DNA of 64,000 bases from Eremomyces bilateralis CBS 781.70. Taxonomy: Eukaryota > Ascomycota > Dothideomycetes > Eremomycetales > Eremomycetaceae. A program made the translations under genes and the position numbers. The stretch covers positions 62,001 to 126,000 of the forward strand of contig NW_022985090.1 in the NCBI RefSeq assembly GCF_010015585.1, read 5' to 3'. Below, piece by piece: positions 32,416 through 43,988 of this stretch; within the stretch, counting starts at the first letter, position 1, and each line of letters starts with the position of its first letter. The notes beneath the pieces are model-generated. The model made no database searches, was not told where the DNA came from, and saw only the letters and a program-made list of their open reading frames with translations.

Positions 32416-35400
32416 TTAGCAGAAGAGATTCTCGTGAGTCATCTGTCGTCCGGTAGGTGCGGCCTGAAATGAGCATAGTTGCAAAGGATACAAATGATAT
32501 TCCCCATGCCTTCAACGCCACCCAGACTGTTCGCCGCCTGTTCTGAAAGTTTGAGGACAAGTTCCGGAATCCGCGTCCAGCACCAAGGATATTTAAGCCA
32601 AAGCAGAGGATGGCATGAGTGGCATCAGAATCAAACTAAGGCTACCTCCGCGGGCCTGACGTTTGTGGGAATATAAGTACTTTGATGGACCCACTGGTTT
32701 GCTGCTCTTCTTCGCTCCTCATTCATCTATCATCCAGACTCTATCCCCTTCGTGGCCCGACAGGCTCCAAATATTTGGGCACCGCAATCCCTATTGGCCA
32801 TGAAGGGGATATATACATGATTCTATACACACAAGATTCTACACACCCTCATACAAAAATTCTATATACACCACACCTCGACCACTAACCGGCTGCGGAA
32901 GCACCTTCGTCGTACGTTCACCAACGGGATCTGCCAACGTTGTGGGACGAAGTAGACAGCGCTTAGAACGAGAGGTGAATATATATTATCTTTTCCAATA
33001 GCCAAATGAGTGCTAATCCAGTCGAGTCCCATCATTTTCGTCCACTCGAAATGGGTCAACCCCTCATTTTGGTATATCGTCAGCTTGGGATGCCAACCAT
33101 TGCTCCTGGCGCTAGAATGAGGAGGCAGACACCCGCGACGAACCGAACTTTTCGATCTGGATTTATATAATGACTATTACCTGCCCGCATAGATGAGTGT
33201 ATGAATCCTTCAATTCACTCAAGAGATCCCCCGGTGGTTTGCAGAATCACATCATTCACACATCATTCACTGAATCACTGACAGGATATATTGCCTTCCT
33301 TCTACCGTTGCTGGCGCTACTGGGTCGCCTCATATGGCGGCCAGAAGGCGGAAAGAGAGATGCGTTATCCGGACCAGAAGGCATTCTCGAATACCCAGCT
33401 CCAAAGCATGGGAGTGGCGAAAGACGACCACTCTATCCCTAAGCTTAAGGTGGTGGACCAAAAATCTTATTACATGCATCGGATGTCGTATTTGCTAACA
33501 ACGGAACACTCCCGGCGGATAAGCGGGAGGTGAATCATCTGTGCGGCAACAAACGCAATCGAGTTTTTCCACGAACCAAAAAATCTACAGACCTGATAGA
33601 ATCGGATGAGTCAGGGGGCGGAGATTGGTGTGGTGGCCGAAGAAAGGATATATATCGTCAAACGGTATGTGTAGAGGTCTTATTCATGGCCCCATGGCAC
33701 TGAAAGGAACCCTCGAGGCTCGGCTTGATATTGTGGAGGCGATAGAACGTGTAGAGTAAGGAGTGTAGGCGGTTTGTGAGCAGGTTGACCACCGCCTGCA
33801 CTGCCTGCTCTACCAGTGCTGACGCCTCCACCATATCAAGTCGAGCCTTGAGAATTTGACCAAGAATTTGGTCGATCAAAACGGCGGGTAGGGATGGAGC
33901 GAGGGTACGATCACCATCTAACTTGGTTGTCTATTTCCATCATACCTCCGCTGTGGTGGTTCGAACCCTAGCTGGATTCCGCGGAGCCCTTTTGATCGAC
34001 CAAATCATCAGCCAAATCCTCGAGGTTCGACTAGCTCAGCTTCCTAGTACAAAACAATCGCACATCTAAGAAGCCGATAACTAGACCGGATTTCAGGGTC
34101 GAATGTATCCCAGGGACCACTGTTCGAAAGCTTCAGCTCGGATTGGTAGACACCTAACGTAACCTAGAGTACATTAGTGTTGCATCGGCTGTTTCTTTTG
34201 GAGTCAGTTACATGTCACTTGGATCGCAGATATCCACTTTACCTAGCTACTCCCCGATGTAGATAGAGACACCAAGGGGGCTGGTTAAGGAATCTCCCAT
34301 AATTCCTACGAGTCCATGGAATGGGATACTATCTATCCATCCTCACCCAGGTGTTTGTGTCCAAGCCTGGTAGAATGAGGCACAGGGTATTTCATCTGAA
34401 GGGCATCTTGGTCATTGATGTGATACATCGAACAGCGGCCCCAGACACTGAGGGATATTCGCCAACCTTGCAGCTATACGTCCGCGTATTGTATCAGGAC
34501 ATATCGGCAACCAATTAAGTTCATTAGTGCGACTGCGGTCGGTGCTAGAAAGCGTTAGCACAGAATTTTTTTTCTAGGAGCTGGTTCGTCAATGTCTATC
34601 GGCACTGAACTGACTGTTTCAACATTCAAGATATCGTGTTTCCCTTGCACAATCATGACGATCAGATTTTGGGCTCAAAGATTACCTCAACGCAGAACAT
34701 CGTAGGTGTTTGGTTCAGAAGTGTGCGACCACATATCCGGGGCATGATAGTTTTATCGATTATATAAAGAGAGTCGTTGGGATCTTGTAAAGGACTCCGA
34801 AGTCGAGGTGCACATTCGATGAGAGGTGAGATTTTCGCATTATTAGACATGTACTAGTAACTGAAGGGGCCGAGGCCGAGGTGGTAATATATTTACCGTG
34901 TCTGAATTCTGAATACGATACTATATGTTGGAGTATCGCGTGACTTCCAGGAGACTCCATGATTTCGCCGCTCATTCATTTCATATGCAGTCGCGCCCCT
35001 TGTCGACGTCTTCGGATCTTCAATCTTTTGCCTTAGCAAAATGATAGTTCTCACCTTTAGCGGCTCTGTTCGGATCATCCTACTTGGAGGCTCCTGTCTG
35101 CCTCAGCGTTAGCAGACGTGTTGTGGTGGCGACCATGGCACTTAGGAGATCTTGAAGCTCACTACTTACCCGAGCCGAGCATGCTTGTTTTGCTCACAGC
35201 TCCCAGTTCTTCGTCGCGTTAGGAAACTTCAGGGATCAATCCTTTGTTGGACATCCATGTCGCATGCGTTCAACCATAGAATATTAGTGCTGAAATGCTC
35301 ACGAGGCAACAATCAATTCCGTACTCTTCCAGTCAGGTGGACACGGCCTGCACATTTGCTTAGTACACGGTTTCGATTAAACCGGCTTAGGCGATCCATG

Positions 35401-35709
35401 GAAATGTTATAATCGGTCATGCTAGAAGCCTAGGAATCGGTAATATCCACGAATAATACGAAGAGTCTTGCTTCACGCAAAATCCTCAATTCACTTCGTG
35501 GCGACTTGTAATACGAGTGAATTACAAGGGGTTGGCTACCCCTGTTCCAACCGACGAACCGGACCCCCTATTTCTATGCTCAGCCTTACCTCTTGATTTT
35601 CGATCCGCCTTCGCTCTCCTCAAAGGACCTTAGTTATCGCCTGTCCAATCAACTGCTGACATGCAATCAGTCGATCGCCCCCATCGCCAGCAGAACGCTT
35701 CAAATCTCA
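32416..35709. other. Gene-poor spacer
   Basis: No protein gene recognised. It contains a 16-bp inverted repeat at 33866-34005 and short A/C-rich repeats near 32820-32880. Confidence 0.5.
33866..34005. repeat. Foldback: 16-bp perfect inverted repeat around a B-box-like core
   Basis: ATTTGGTCGATCAAAA at 33866-33881 returns inverted at 33990-34005. Between them, 33958-33968 reads GGTTCGAACCC, a perfect Pol III B-box consensus, with no clear A box. It may be a small foldback element or a chance arrangement. Confidence 0.35.
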
Positions 35710-36246
35710 ATGCAGGAACCCGTTATCCAATGGCCGCTTGATCTCGACGGCGAGGACCGTGTTAGTGCAGGTATCACAGCGGTTGTTGCGCGACTTGATG
35801 CCGTCGTCAAATTCTAAGACCCGTCAGAATCAAACCTTTGAAAGGAGGAGCTCGTGTATCATCACCTTGGTCGCGGTCACAGCGACATTGTTCGGTATTT
35901 TGGTGCCTTGGAAAATGCCATCATCTTGCAGTTTGCGGAGCCAGACGTCAATCAGATTATAACTGGCAAGGCAAACAAATCCAGTGGCGCGTTCTCTCAA
36001 GCTTCGTTGGTTTGAACAACTCACCGATGCCATGTTTCATCCACTCGAGAAAGGTGTTCCATGGGGAGATATCCTGCAACAGCATTTTCTTCGACGACAG
36101 CTTTGACGTGAAACTCGGTGATTTCGCCGGATCAACCATTGATGACCTTTCTCTACTCATCTGCTACGAGACCAGCTATGAACTTCCCGGCGAAGATATC
36201 GCGATAAGAACGAAACTCTTTGCCCTCGGCTCCACGATCTATGATG
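35710..36246 (+). pseudogene. Fungal protein-kinase-like relic
   Basis: Pieces in three frames follow the order of a fungal kinase-like family. The start (WPLDLDGEDRVSAGITAVVARLD, then VVKF) covers the glycine-loop region. DIVRYFGALENAIILQF gives the hinge. The later frame gives VFHGEISCNSIFFDD, DVKLGDFAGSTIDD and RTKLFALGSTIYDG, which correspond to the catalytic loop, the DFG position and the helix after it. Two frame changes separate the pieces. The family usually has GDISCNN at the catalytic loop; here the Asp and one Asn are replaced, and DFG reads DFA. It is therefore doubly inactive as a kinase. Confidence 0.6.
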
Positions 36247-37824
36247 GTTAGTTATTCTGGCGGCTGCCATCCAAGAGTCGCATAAAACGTATCTCGAATC
36301 GTTCTCAGCCCACGATTCTTGTTCCCCTTTCTATTCACTGCTATTTCCCTCCTTCCAATTGTAGGTTGGGTAAGGCGCTGGAAGTTCCTTCGATGATATT
36401 TAAGCACTGTACTATGTAGTACTGACCTCGTTAACTTCCTGCCTGCAACTCCTTAAAGCTCCTCGACTATTACCCGTTGGTTGTTCTAAGTACCGGAACC
36501 TTACTCGAATGGGTGAAAGTAACGTGGCGATAGAATGATGAGCCTTTTTCACTGTTCTTGCTCCACTTGGTCAACGTTGGCCCGTAATTATGCCTTCTCA
36601 GGTTCAGGTTATGTACCGTCTGTGCTTGGCAGCTCATAGGGATAGAGCTACCGGATACATACCCAAGCCTTCCAGCATGGTACCAGTCCGAGGAGTCAAC
36701 CTTCAGTTCCAAATTCCAACCTCCAGCTGCCCATTTTCAGGGAATCAAGGATTATTGGTTCCTTGTGCCTTGTGGGGACTGGATCGTCCAAAAATAGAGC
36801 CCCATCATGCTCCCCGCAGCAAGACTGGAAAGTGGAAAGTGTAATTTGTTATACCGAATACCGGCCACCAGGACTTTATTTTAGAATTTAGACAAGTGCT
36901 GTAATGTCTTGCACCGGGAATCCTGGATAGCTGATGGATATTGTACCTTACTTCCCTACCCGAAGGAATCGTCGATATTCATATCCCGTATTTGCCACTT
37001 TCGCCTGTCTGCTCATGCTTCTATGCTATGGTGAGCTGGTAACAGGCCACAGCAGCTTCGGTCCGACCAACTTCCCTTGCCGACAAGACCACCTCAAAGT
37101 TTTATCGAATCCTGTATTTATAGAGCCTCGTGGTGGGTTTACCAGGTATATACGAGCAACTCCAGCCGATCATTTCCGTACTAAGTATCATGGACGACGA
37201 TCTTCCACGATCCCGCTCAAATAAGATCGTGTTCCTCACGATGTTACATTTTGCATTCCGAACATTGATACTTCACCGATCCTAGCGTCCTTCTGATCCG
37301 ACATCCAGGCTTTCGGCCGTCTCTTTCCAATTCCAATCAGGTTATGGAAACTCCATCGTGCCTGTAGAGTGGACGGATCCTGAAACTCCTTCTATCTCCG
37401 CTCCGATTTCCGATCTTCGACCCTGTGAACTTCCCTGTGAACGGGTCGGCGAGGGATCTTTCGTTGCTTACCACTTAACTGTCACCAATACATGGGAGCT
37501 CGAGTGCATCCGAAATTCCCAATCGAGCATCACGATACATTGGATGGAACGAAAATAACCTCATCCTAGTCACACGCGAACAAACGTTCCGGTTGTCCAT
37601 GGGGAAGGGCGCTCCACTGCTATTTTTACTGATCCTCTGGCGACATAAATGCCCTCAAGCGTCCGCTTTGCAATTTGGACAGCAGCAAAACACTCAAATT
37701 TGTCCATTTCAATCAAAGAGTCTACATTCTAATAGCGCCTCGCTGCTCCTTCGTCAATTCCTCCACTTTCTCTCCTATTTTTATTAAACGTCCATCCAAT
37801 TCCTTCTCCTACCAAGTCACCAAA
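36247..37824. other. Spacer with unassigned short frames
   Basis: Frames at 36934-37224 (with a hydrophobic stretch VFATFACLLMLLCYG) and 37358-37558 may be exons of an unrecognised or decayed gene, but no family could be assigned. The 3' end is the promoter of the secreted protein gene at 37825. Confidence 0.35.
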
Positions 37825-38436
37825 ATGCAATTCCTCACCCCCCTCACCCTCCTCTTCCTCACCCCCCTTCTCCTCGCTTCCCCCACCCCCCGCTCCCCTA
37901 TCTCCGCCTACGAAGTCACCAACATGGGCCTCTTCCACGGCTCCGGGCGTCCCGGCAACGTGAACAACTACGTCGTGAACATCCGGATGCACGACCTCGA
38001 CCCGGCCGCGAGCGACGTCTACACGAATTGCACGGCGACGTGGCCGATGGCTGAGCCAAACACGTGGCCTCACGAATATGTGGACTGCGCGGACGACGAC
38101 GGGAATGCGAGCTTCCAGTGGAAGTTTGGGAGGTTTTCGAGCCTGTCAGACTTCTTGTTCGAGGCGAAGCATACGTATGAGGATCCGAGGTGAGTTGCGA
38201 ATTGAATTCTTTTGCTGGTGCATGTCTATTTGTACCGTTCGGCGAGGGCAGTGGCTAATGAACTTGTTTCTGACAGTGTCGGATATCCGAATATCGTTAC
38301 GACCTGGGCGCACGCGAATGTGACTGCCGGGCCAAACGCTGACCTCACATGTGTCGGTGGTGCATCAGGAGTCTTTTCGTGCGGATTGCGGGACAGGATC
38401 CCTCTTCGTGTTGATGTCTATCAGGCGATTGCGTGA
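37825..38436 (+). CDS. Small secreted protein, AA1-like (Alt a 1-type fold) candidate
   Basis: Exons 37825-38189 and 38277-38436 give 174 residues. The start MQFLTPLTLLFLTPLLLASP is a clear signal peptide. The mature part holds four Cys (NCTAT, DCADD, LTCVG, FSCGL), enough for two disulfides, and alternating short strands with Asn-x-Thr/Ser glycosylation sites. The spacing C..W..C plus F-x-F and H-x-Y motifs is like the AA1-like/Alt a 1 family of fungal secreted proteins. That assignment is an inference from pattern only. It is probably extracellular. No known enzyme motif. Confidence 0.7.
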
Positions 38437-38804
38437 AGCGGGAAGCGTTGATCGGAATTCTGAAAAGTGCATGTACAGCGATCCGCTAGACAGATAGTTC
38501 AATGTATGAATCAAATCTGATAATATATGTTCGTACAGTGGTGCATCTACCAATGGAGTCGTCCGGAAATCCATTCGCCGGCATTGGCTTTTATATTCAC
38601 GTGAATTACACTTCGAGAGTATGTGGCCAGGCATTTACGACTGGTGGATACCATGCACTGCATATGAATCCCTCTTCCAAGCCAAAACTGCATTGCCCGT
38701 ATTCCCTCATAACGCCATAGTGTCTTTCCTTCGAGGCATGTATACCCAGCCGTTATCAGTACCAAGCACATCCATCTCCAACCCACCCAACCCTGATGGC
38801 ACCC
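38437..38804. other. Convergent 3' flanks
   Basis: The spacer between the secreted protein (plus strand) and the Mpv17-family gene (minus strand) should hold both polyadenylation regions. Confidence 0.5.
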
Positions 38805-39575
38805 TCATAGCTTACTCCCCACCAAACTCATATACACGCCCCACGCCAACCCCACCGCGCTCAAAAACACAATCCGCTTCTCCACTGGCACGCAACTGAA
38901 GCTAATGATGCTCGCAATCGGCCACACGCGATATCCCGCCACGATAATCGGCACCGTCTCGCTCCACGCCATCCCGTAGATCTTCTCCGTCGTATATCCC
39001 TTCATGATCCCCATGAGCACCAGGAACAACACCGTATTGACGACCGCCCCCAGCGTGATGCAGTCGATAAACCACTTCGTCATCGTATTCCGCAGGTTCA
39101 GCTTCCGTTCCCCTGCGTCGACAGAGCTCGGAGAGGTACGCCGGTGCGGGGAGTGCGGTCGCTTGTCGCCCAGTTCGAGGTCTTTCTCTTTCTCGCGGTT
39201 GATAGCCGGGGAGTGGTTTCGGCCACCGACGCCGGGTTTCTCAGATTCGGTGCCGCTGGATCGGCGAGAGAAGAGGGAGGAGAAGGGCCGGGAGGGGGCG
39301 TAGGCGGGGAAGGTGCGTTCGAGCCATTGTTGCCAGAGGTAGTTGGGGGGCGCACAGACGATTTGGAGGGCGGAGAATCGGAGGAGCTCGATGGGGGAGA
39401 AGCCGTTGGGTTTCTGATCGAGTGGGGTGGTTAGCGGTGGGGGTGCATTGGGTCTTGAGGATGGGAAGGGGAGCCATACGTCACCCTGGTATAGCTGGAT
39501 GGACTGTGCTAAGGCATTGGAGAGAGATGCAAGTGTGGTCGCTTGGATGGTCGCGGTGACGATGGGAGAAGGCAT
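38805..39575 (-). CDS. Mpv17/PMP22-family organelle membrane protein
   Basis: Exons 39575-39480 and 39413-38805 give 234 residues. The 66-bp intron has GT..AG ends and a GCTAAC branch site, and it contains no stop and is a multiple of three, so the unspliced frame is also open (256 residues). Splicing gives a better family fit: YQGD is followed directly by KPNGFSPIELLRF. Membrane helices lie near residues 1-25, 45-70, 140-165 and 185-220. The signature of the family is visible (W..ETVPIIVAGYRVWPIASIISFSCVPVEKRIVF). Members sit in mitochondrial inner or peroxisomal membranes and may form channels; a charged loop (about residues 75-130) is longer than in Sym1. Confidence 0.85.
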   Translation of the reverse strand: MPSPIVTATIQATTLASLSNALAQSIQLYQGDVWLPFPSSRPNAPPPLTTPLDQKPNGFSPIELLRFSALQIVCAPPNYLWQQWLERTFPAYAPSRPFSSLFSRRSSGTESEKPGVGGRNHSPAINREKEKDLELGDKRPHSPHRRTSPSSVDAGERKLNLRNTMTKWFIDCITLGAVVNTVLFLVLMGIMKGYTTEKIYGMAWSETVPIIVAGYRVWPIASIISFSCVPVEKRIVFLSAVGLAWGVYMSLVGSKL

Positions 39576-41309
39576 AATACGGTTGTCCGCATCAATGGTG
39601 GGAGAGGGGTTCGTTTCAATGATCAGACGAGCGTCTCCTTGGGTTCAATCAGGGGGCGATGCGCGGATATCAAGGAGGATACGGGGGAGCATCGATACCA
39701 CATCAATGAGACTGGAGTCTTAGTGAATACGTGCAGTGCTCCTTCCAAGTGTTCTTCTCTCTGTAGAGCGTAACACGAAACTTCAAATTGATTGCGGGCC
39801 CAGCCAGGGTTCCCCAAGCCTTCGCGTTCCTTCAGCTCTTCCAGATCATTTCCTCTTTGGAAGGGTCGAAGTGTTTCAGGAGGAAGCACGTGTGCACGTG
39901 ACCAGATTTGCCCTTTTCTTGGAGAGCAATCTCGATGTTCGGTAACCTCCAAGCAGGCTCGAGCCGAATGTCAAAGTCACTGAGTCGTCAATTTAGTCTA
40001 CTCCAGATGGATTGGAATAGCGAGTACATAATTACATGATAAGAGCTAAAGGACGTAACATGGCAGAAAGATCAGACGAATGCGAATCTTGTAACCGCCA
40101 TCAGTTGATTCAATGTTCTGTCAATGAATTTCAACTTTCAACTCTTACACTCACGCCTCCCCCACTCACACACATCATCATCAAAATCCGCGGCCCACCC
40201 CCATCAACAGCATCACAGATGACAACAAGAAAATGGATTCCAATAATCCATACCATTCGAGTTCCCAGAGTCCAGGAGACTGCGGACATCCGTCCGTGCC
40301 TCAGTTCAAGATACCCACCGTGAGCGGCATGGGTAAGTATATGGATACCGATCAGTCTACTGATTAAAGGTCCCAGAAACTAAAGCTGCAGACAATGCAG
40401 AGTCAAGGTTACTCCGAGTCCCAAGAGGACACCGGCCTTCGGCATTTCTACTGGCACCCTGATTTCCCAGAGGTAAACAAACAGAATCAGGTAAAACCAC
40501 GAATCATAACTCAATGTATTCGAGGTTCAAACTGGCACAGACCTTAGGAGATGACTTAGAGGATGCTTATTCGCCTCTGATGCGGAAGAGATGACTATAT
40601 AGCTTGGCATGAGTGTACAAACCGTTGTACACATTGCGGTCTTACTTCATTTGAGCCCGGCGGACATCGTGGTTTTTCTAAATGTTGTATCGAGAGGCCG
40701 CAAAGCTATGGGATAGATTCAATCCGATAGGTGTAGCGCTCCCGGCGGACTGTTGGGATAGAATGTCCTTTGAGGCTCGGGAGGTAGTCGAATTTTCATG
40801 GCATCTTCATTAGGTTCACCTAACTATCTAAACATTCCCCGCTTTCTCCAAGCAGCCAGGTGTATATTCTTCAAGATTGTGGTAATAAGGATGTCCAAGG
40901 CAAGGCGGCCACAGTTGCTGATGCGGCCACGTACAAGCGTGACTGAGAGCTGCAAAAGTATAAAGCTATCACCAGTTTTACAGAGAAAGAATGCGCCGCC
41001 ATGCGGCTGGAACTTAGACAGATGCAGACAAAGCTTCTCGCAAGTTGGAAAGAAGTTGATGACTCCTTGAACCCTCAGTGTAATAGAGGTTTGGAGAGAA
41101 AGAAAGACTACTCCTTAAACACTCAGCTGACATAGAACTACAAATACAACGGATTAGAGTACTCCGTTATACAGACTTGCAAGCTTCACGAAGACAAATC
41201 CGCTTTCCATTGCAATCCAAGCTTTTGAAGGATCCTTTTCCGCCTAGAGAACTTTTCCCCTCGGATGCTGGTTAGACCGCTCTTCATAGGAAGGATTTCT
41301 CAGATTAAT
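39576..41309. other. Promoter of the Mpv17-family gene and gene-poor spacer
   Basis: Apart from the possible small Cys-rich gene at 40233-40730, nothing was recognised. A coiled-coil-like frame is present at about 40870-41100. Confidence 0.4.
40233..40730 (+). CDS. Possible small Cys/His-rich protein (unresolved exons)
   Basis: An ATG at 40233 opens MDSNNPYHSSSQ, ending at a consensus donor (GTAAGT, about 40335). A second stretch reads GYSESQEDTGLRHFYWHPDFPE (40400-40470), also followed by GTAA. A last stretch at 40601-40730 reads YIAWHECTNRCTHC, then GGHRGFSKCCIERP, ending in TAG. The C-x3-C-x2-C..H..CC pattern could bind zinc. The joins between the second and third parts cannot be settled by frame, so it may be a relic. 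No known family. Confidence 0.3.
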
Positions 41310-42650
41310 TCACGACTTCGCACGTGTAATTTCAAGCGCACGTTGAAAAGCTAGTAGCTGCTGGACCATCGTTTCGTGGCCTCGAGTCGCAGCTGCTCGC
41401 AATGCCGTGCCGAAGTGGCCTGACTGCGTCCTTGATCAAATGTTGACAACCACAAAGCGACAAGACATAATTACTATAAAGAAGTCCCGCCTCCATGCTA
41501 TTTTCTAGCCACGGATACTCCGCACCACCGCCAGTGGTATGGAAAAATATTTTCCACCACATAAACCAATTGTGTTGCTTTCGAAGCCACTGTACAATAG
41601 CCTCTCGCATGACACCTTCGGATAGTGCCTTCTCTGCATGGTCGAGTACATATATGGCTCACTGCATACCCTAGAAAAGAATAATCAATATCCATCTCCT
41701 CCATTTTCTTCTCGCTCGTCGGTGCCATAATACTAACCTGCTCGATAGCTGACCGGCAAGAGGCGCACAGCTGGCCATGGCTGCAACTGATAGGCTCTGG
41801 GACCAGCGTTGGGTCCAGCTTCTGTAGCCTTTGATTTCGTAGTAGGAAGTCATTGGCCGACAGATGGATGAATTGCACAGACGCCTTATTACCTTTTCGA
41901 ACCTCGAGCAGGCCTCGGGACGAGGAGGTGATGCGTCGTCGGATAGTGTTGTTATTGAATTTGGATCGATTCCATCGCCCTCTGCTGTCGTTCACCACAG
42001 CTTAAAAGAGCTCTTCAGGCTTCAGCAGCCGCTGAGAGAACAGCACCCATTGAAGCATGGGAATTGTCTCTGCCTTGTCTTCGCCGTCTCTTCTCAAGAG
42101 GTTGTTGAACTCCTCCTCGAGATCGTTCGGTACCTCCTCTAATGTCTTACGCATGGCCTCAATACGACCCTCATCATAGGCTTTGTTAAGCAGCGAAACC
42201 ACAATGACAACCCACATGATAATCCCGTTTGCTCTTCTTAGAATCTCATCCTCGATATCGTTCATATCGTCCAAATCTTCCATATCATTGTCCTTTTTGC
42301 TCAATCTCTCCTTGACATATCTTGTTATGTCTTTTTGATGATATTCACTCTTCTCTACCGTCAAACTCAAGATTTTTCTTCATTCTAACACTCGGATAGT
42401 GACGACTCGAGAGACAAATTCTCAGATTCGCACCAAACGTAATAGCGTAGATGCTCAGCGACTCGAGAAAACCAACTACGTCACGCACATCTGCCTCGTT
42501 GCACTCGTCTAGCGCGTCAACGAGAAGCACGAAAGGCTCCGCTTTCTGCTGCTCGATTACTAAGACTATGAACTCCTTCAACTCTGATTGTCGCCACTCC
42601 AAAACTCTTTCTTGGTGAATTCTGGAGGGTCAAAGGGAGGAAGGCGGTTT
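41310..42650 (-). pseudogene. NACHT-ankyrin NOD-like receptor relic
   Basis: Minus-strand pieces follow a fungal NLR. The Walker B strand FVLLVDALDECNEADV is followed by LRICLSSRHYP (sensor region, 42345-42602). The NACHT helical part is ITRYVKERL, ANGIIMWVVIVVSLLNKAYDEGR and ALEEVPNDLEEEFNNLL (42002-42370). A winged-helix-like VQFIHLSANDFLL segment follows. At the end comes one ankyrin-like unit, GHFGTALRAAATRGHETMVQQLL, near 41330-41420 in another frame. The P-loop and the N-terminal effector domain are missing, and several frame changes are present. It is a fragment of a self/non-self or stress receptor of the kind that varies fast in fungi. The effector type cannot be told. Confidence 0.65.
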
Positions 42651-43988
42651 CGCTAGTGACAGTAACCCGTCCATTCTCCTCTCCTTTCTTTTCCAGTTGA
42701 CAGGGTGTGTGATATCGTGTTACAGTCCAGTGGATGTGGTTGTTCATGTCTTTCAAAGTCGGGACCGAGATAAAACCATTAATTACGGAAGCCGTGGTGT
42801 AACGAAGCCTGCATTGGTGTGAGCCGCAATCGCCAGTCTGTCATAGTTCCGGTCGACCTACTTTAGGGGTGAAAGCACTGTTCATCGACCATCTGGATAC
42901 ATGAGTATGATCATGGAGAGGCCGCTCCATTTTTAGCAATTGGACCAAAGCCGCTCATCGGAACCAATATACCTTATGAGCAGAGTTGGCTCCAGCGCCA
43001 GGAGGAGCCCAAATCAGAGAGCAGACAGGCAAAACTTTGTGAAAAGGCCGAATAGGACTAGGGATGGAAGCTATGCGATATAAGAGGTGCAAAAGAACTT
43101 TCTATATGTGAACCGCCGTCCCGAGACCCAACACCTCGCCTCCCGGGTTCCTGACCGAGACTGAGTCGTCTCCAGACACCATGCTAACGATACTCTGATG
43201 CAGATGTACATAGCCTACATTCGGCGACTATATATCAAGAGATCTACAGAGAAACGATGACCACTGGTCAGATCGACCAGTCGTATAGCGACAGATCTCA
43301 GATTAAGAGGATGAATAACCTGAGGAGCTCACTAGACGTCATCTGGTGCTATATTGAACGACGAGCAAGGTGATGTGAATGACCCGGTGGATTAATTGCT
43401 AGATGAATGGGAGGAGTTTGTCCACCATTCACAGAGGAAGGATGCTGGAAGTGGTCTCGGACGATAGCTTCCCGAGCTCCACTGCTACATATATGTTCAA
43501 GGAGGATATCGTGAGGTGCTGCATGTACACCCAAGAGCTGATCTTCAAGGGGAAGTGGGATGTATGGGGGGCTCCTAGACGTACACCACTTCTCCATGAT
43601 ATCCACCAATTCTCTTCCTAGGAAACGACTCACATCACAAAGAGGGGTGCGGAGAAGAATTAGAGTAAAGAAAGAGACATTTAATTGGGCCATGTATGAG
43701 TAGCGAAGGCTCCTAGCGGATGCTAAAACACGAACTGTGGTTATTCGAGACATGTATGAATACAGTCGCCCTCCCATACAGCAGTCTATGCCACCCATTT
43801 ACTCGTCTATCTAAGAGTGATAGTGTATGCATCATGCAAGTAATGCAGTATCCCATCCAATGCCTAGCTTGCCGCAGACAATGCCACGACTCCAAGCGAT
43901 GCCACGCAAATAACGAACGCCTTCCAGAATGCAATCATAATTCATTCGCCCCCCTCGCTGATCCCCCGCACCCATCCTGCACATCCCA
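42651..43988. other. Gene-poor spacer
   Basis: No family recognised. Upstream of the receptor relic, where its P-loop region should be, only short frames remain. Confidence 0.45.

Noticed and set aside
35507-35560. Two short perfect inverted repeats (TTGTAAT/ATTACAA and GGGGT/ACCCC)
   Set aside because: Too short and without flanking structure to call an element.
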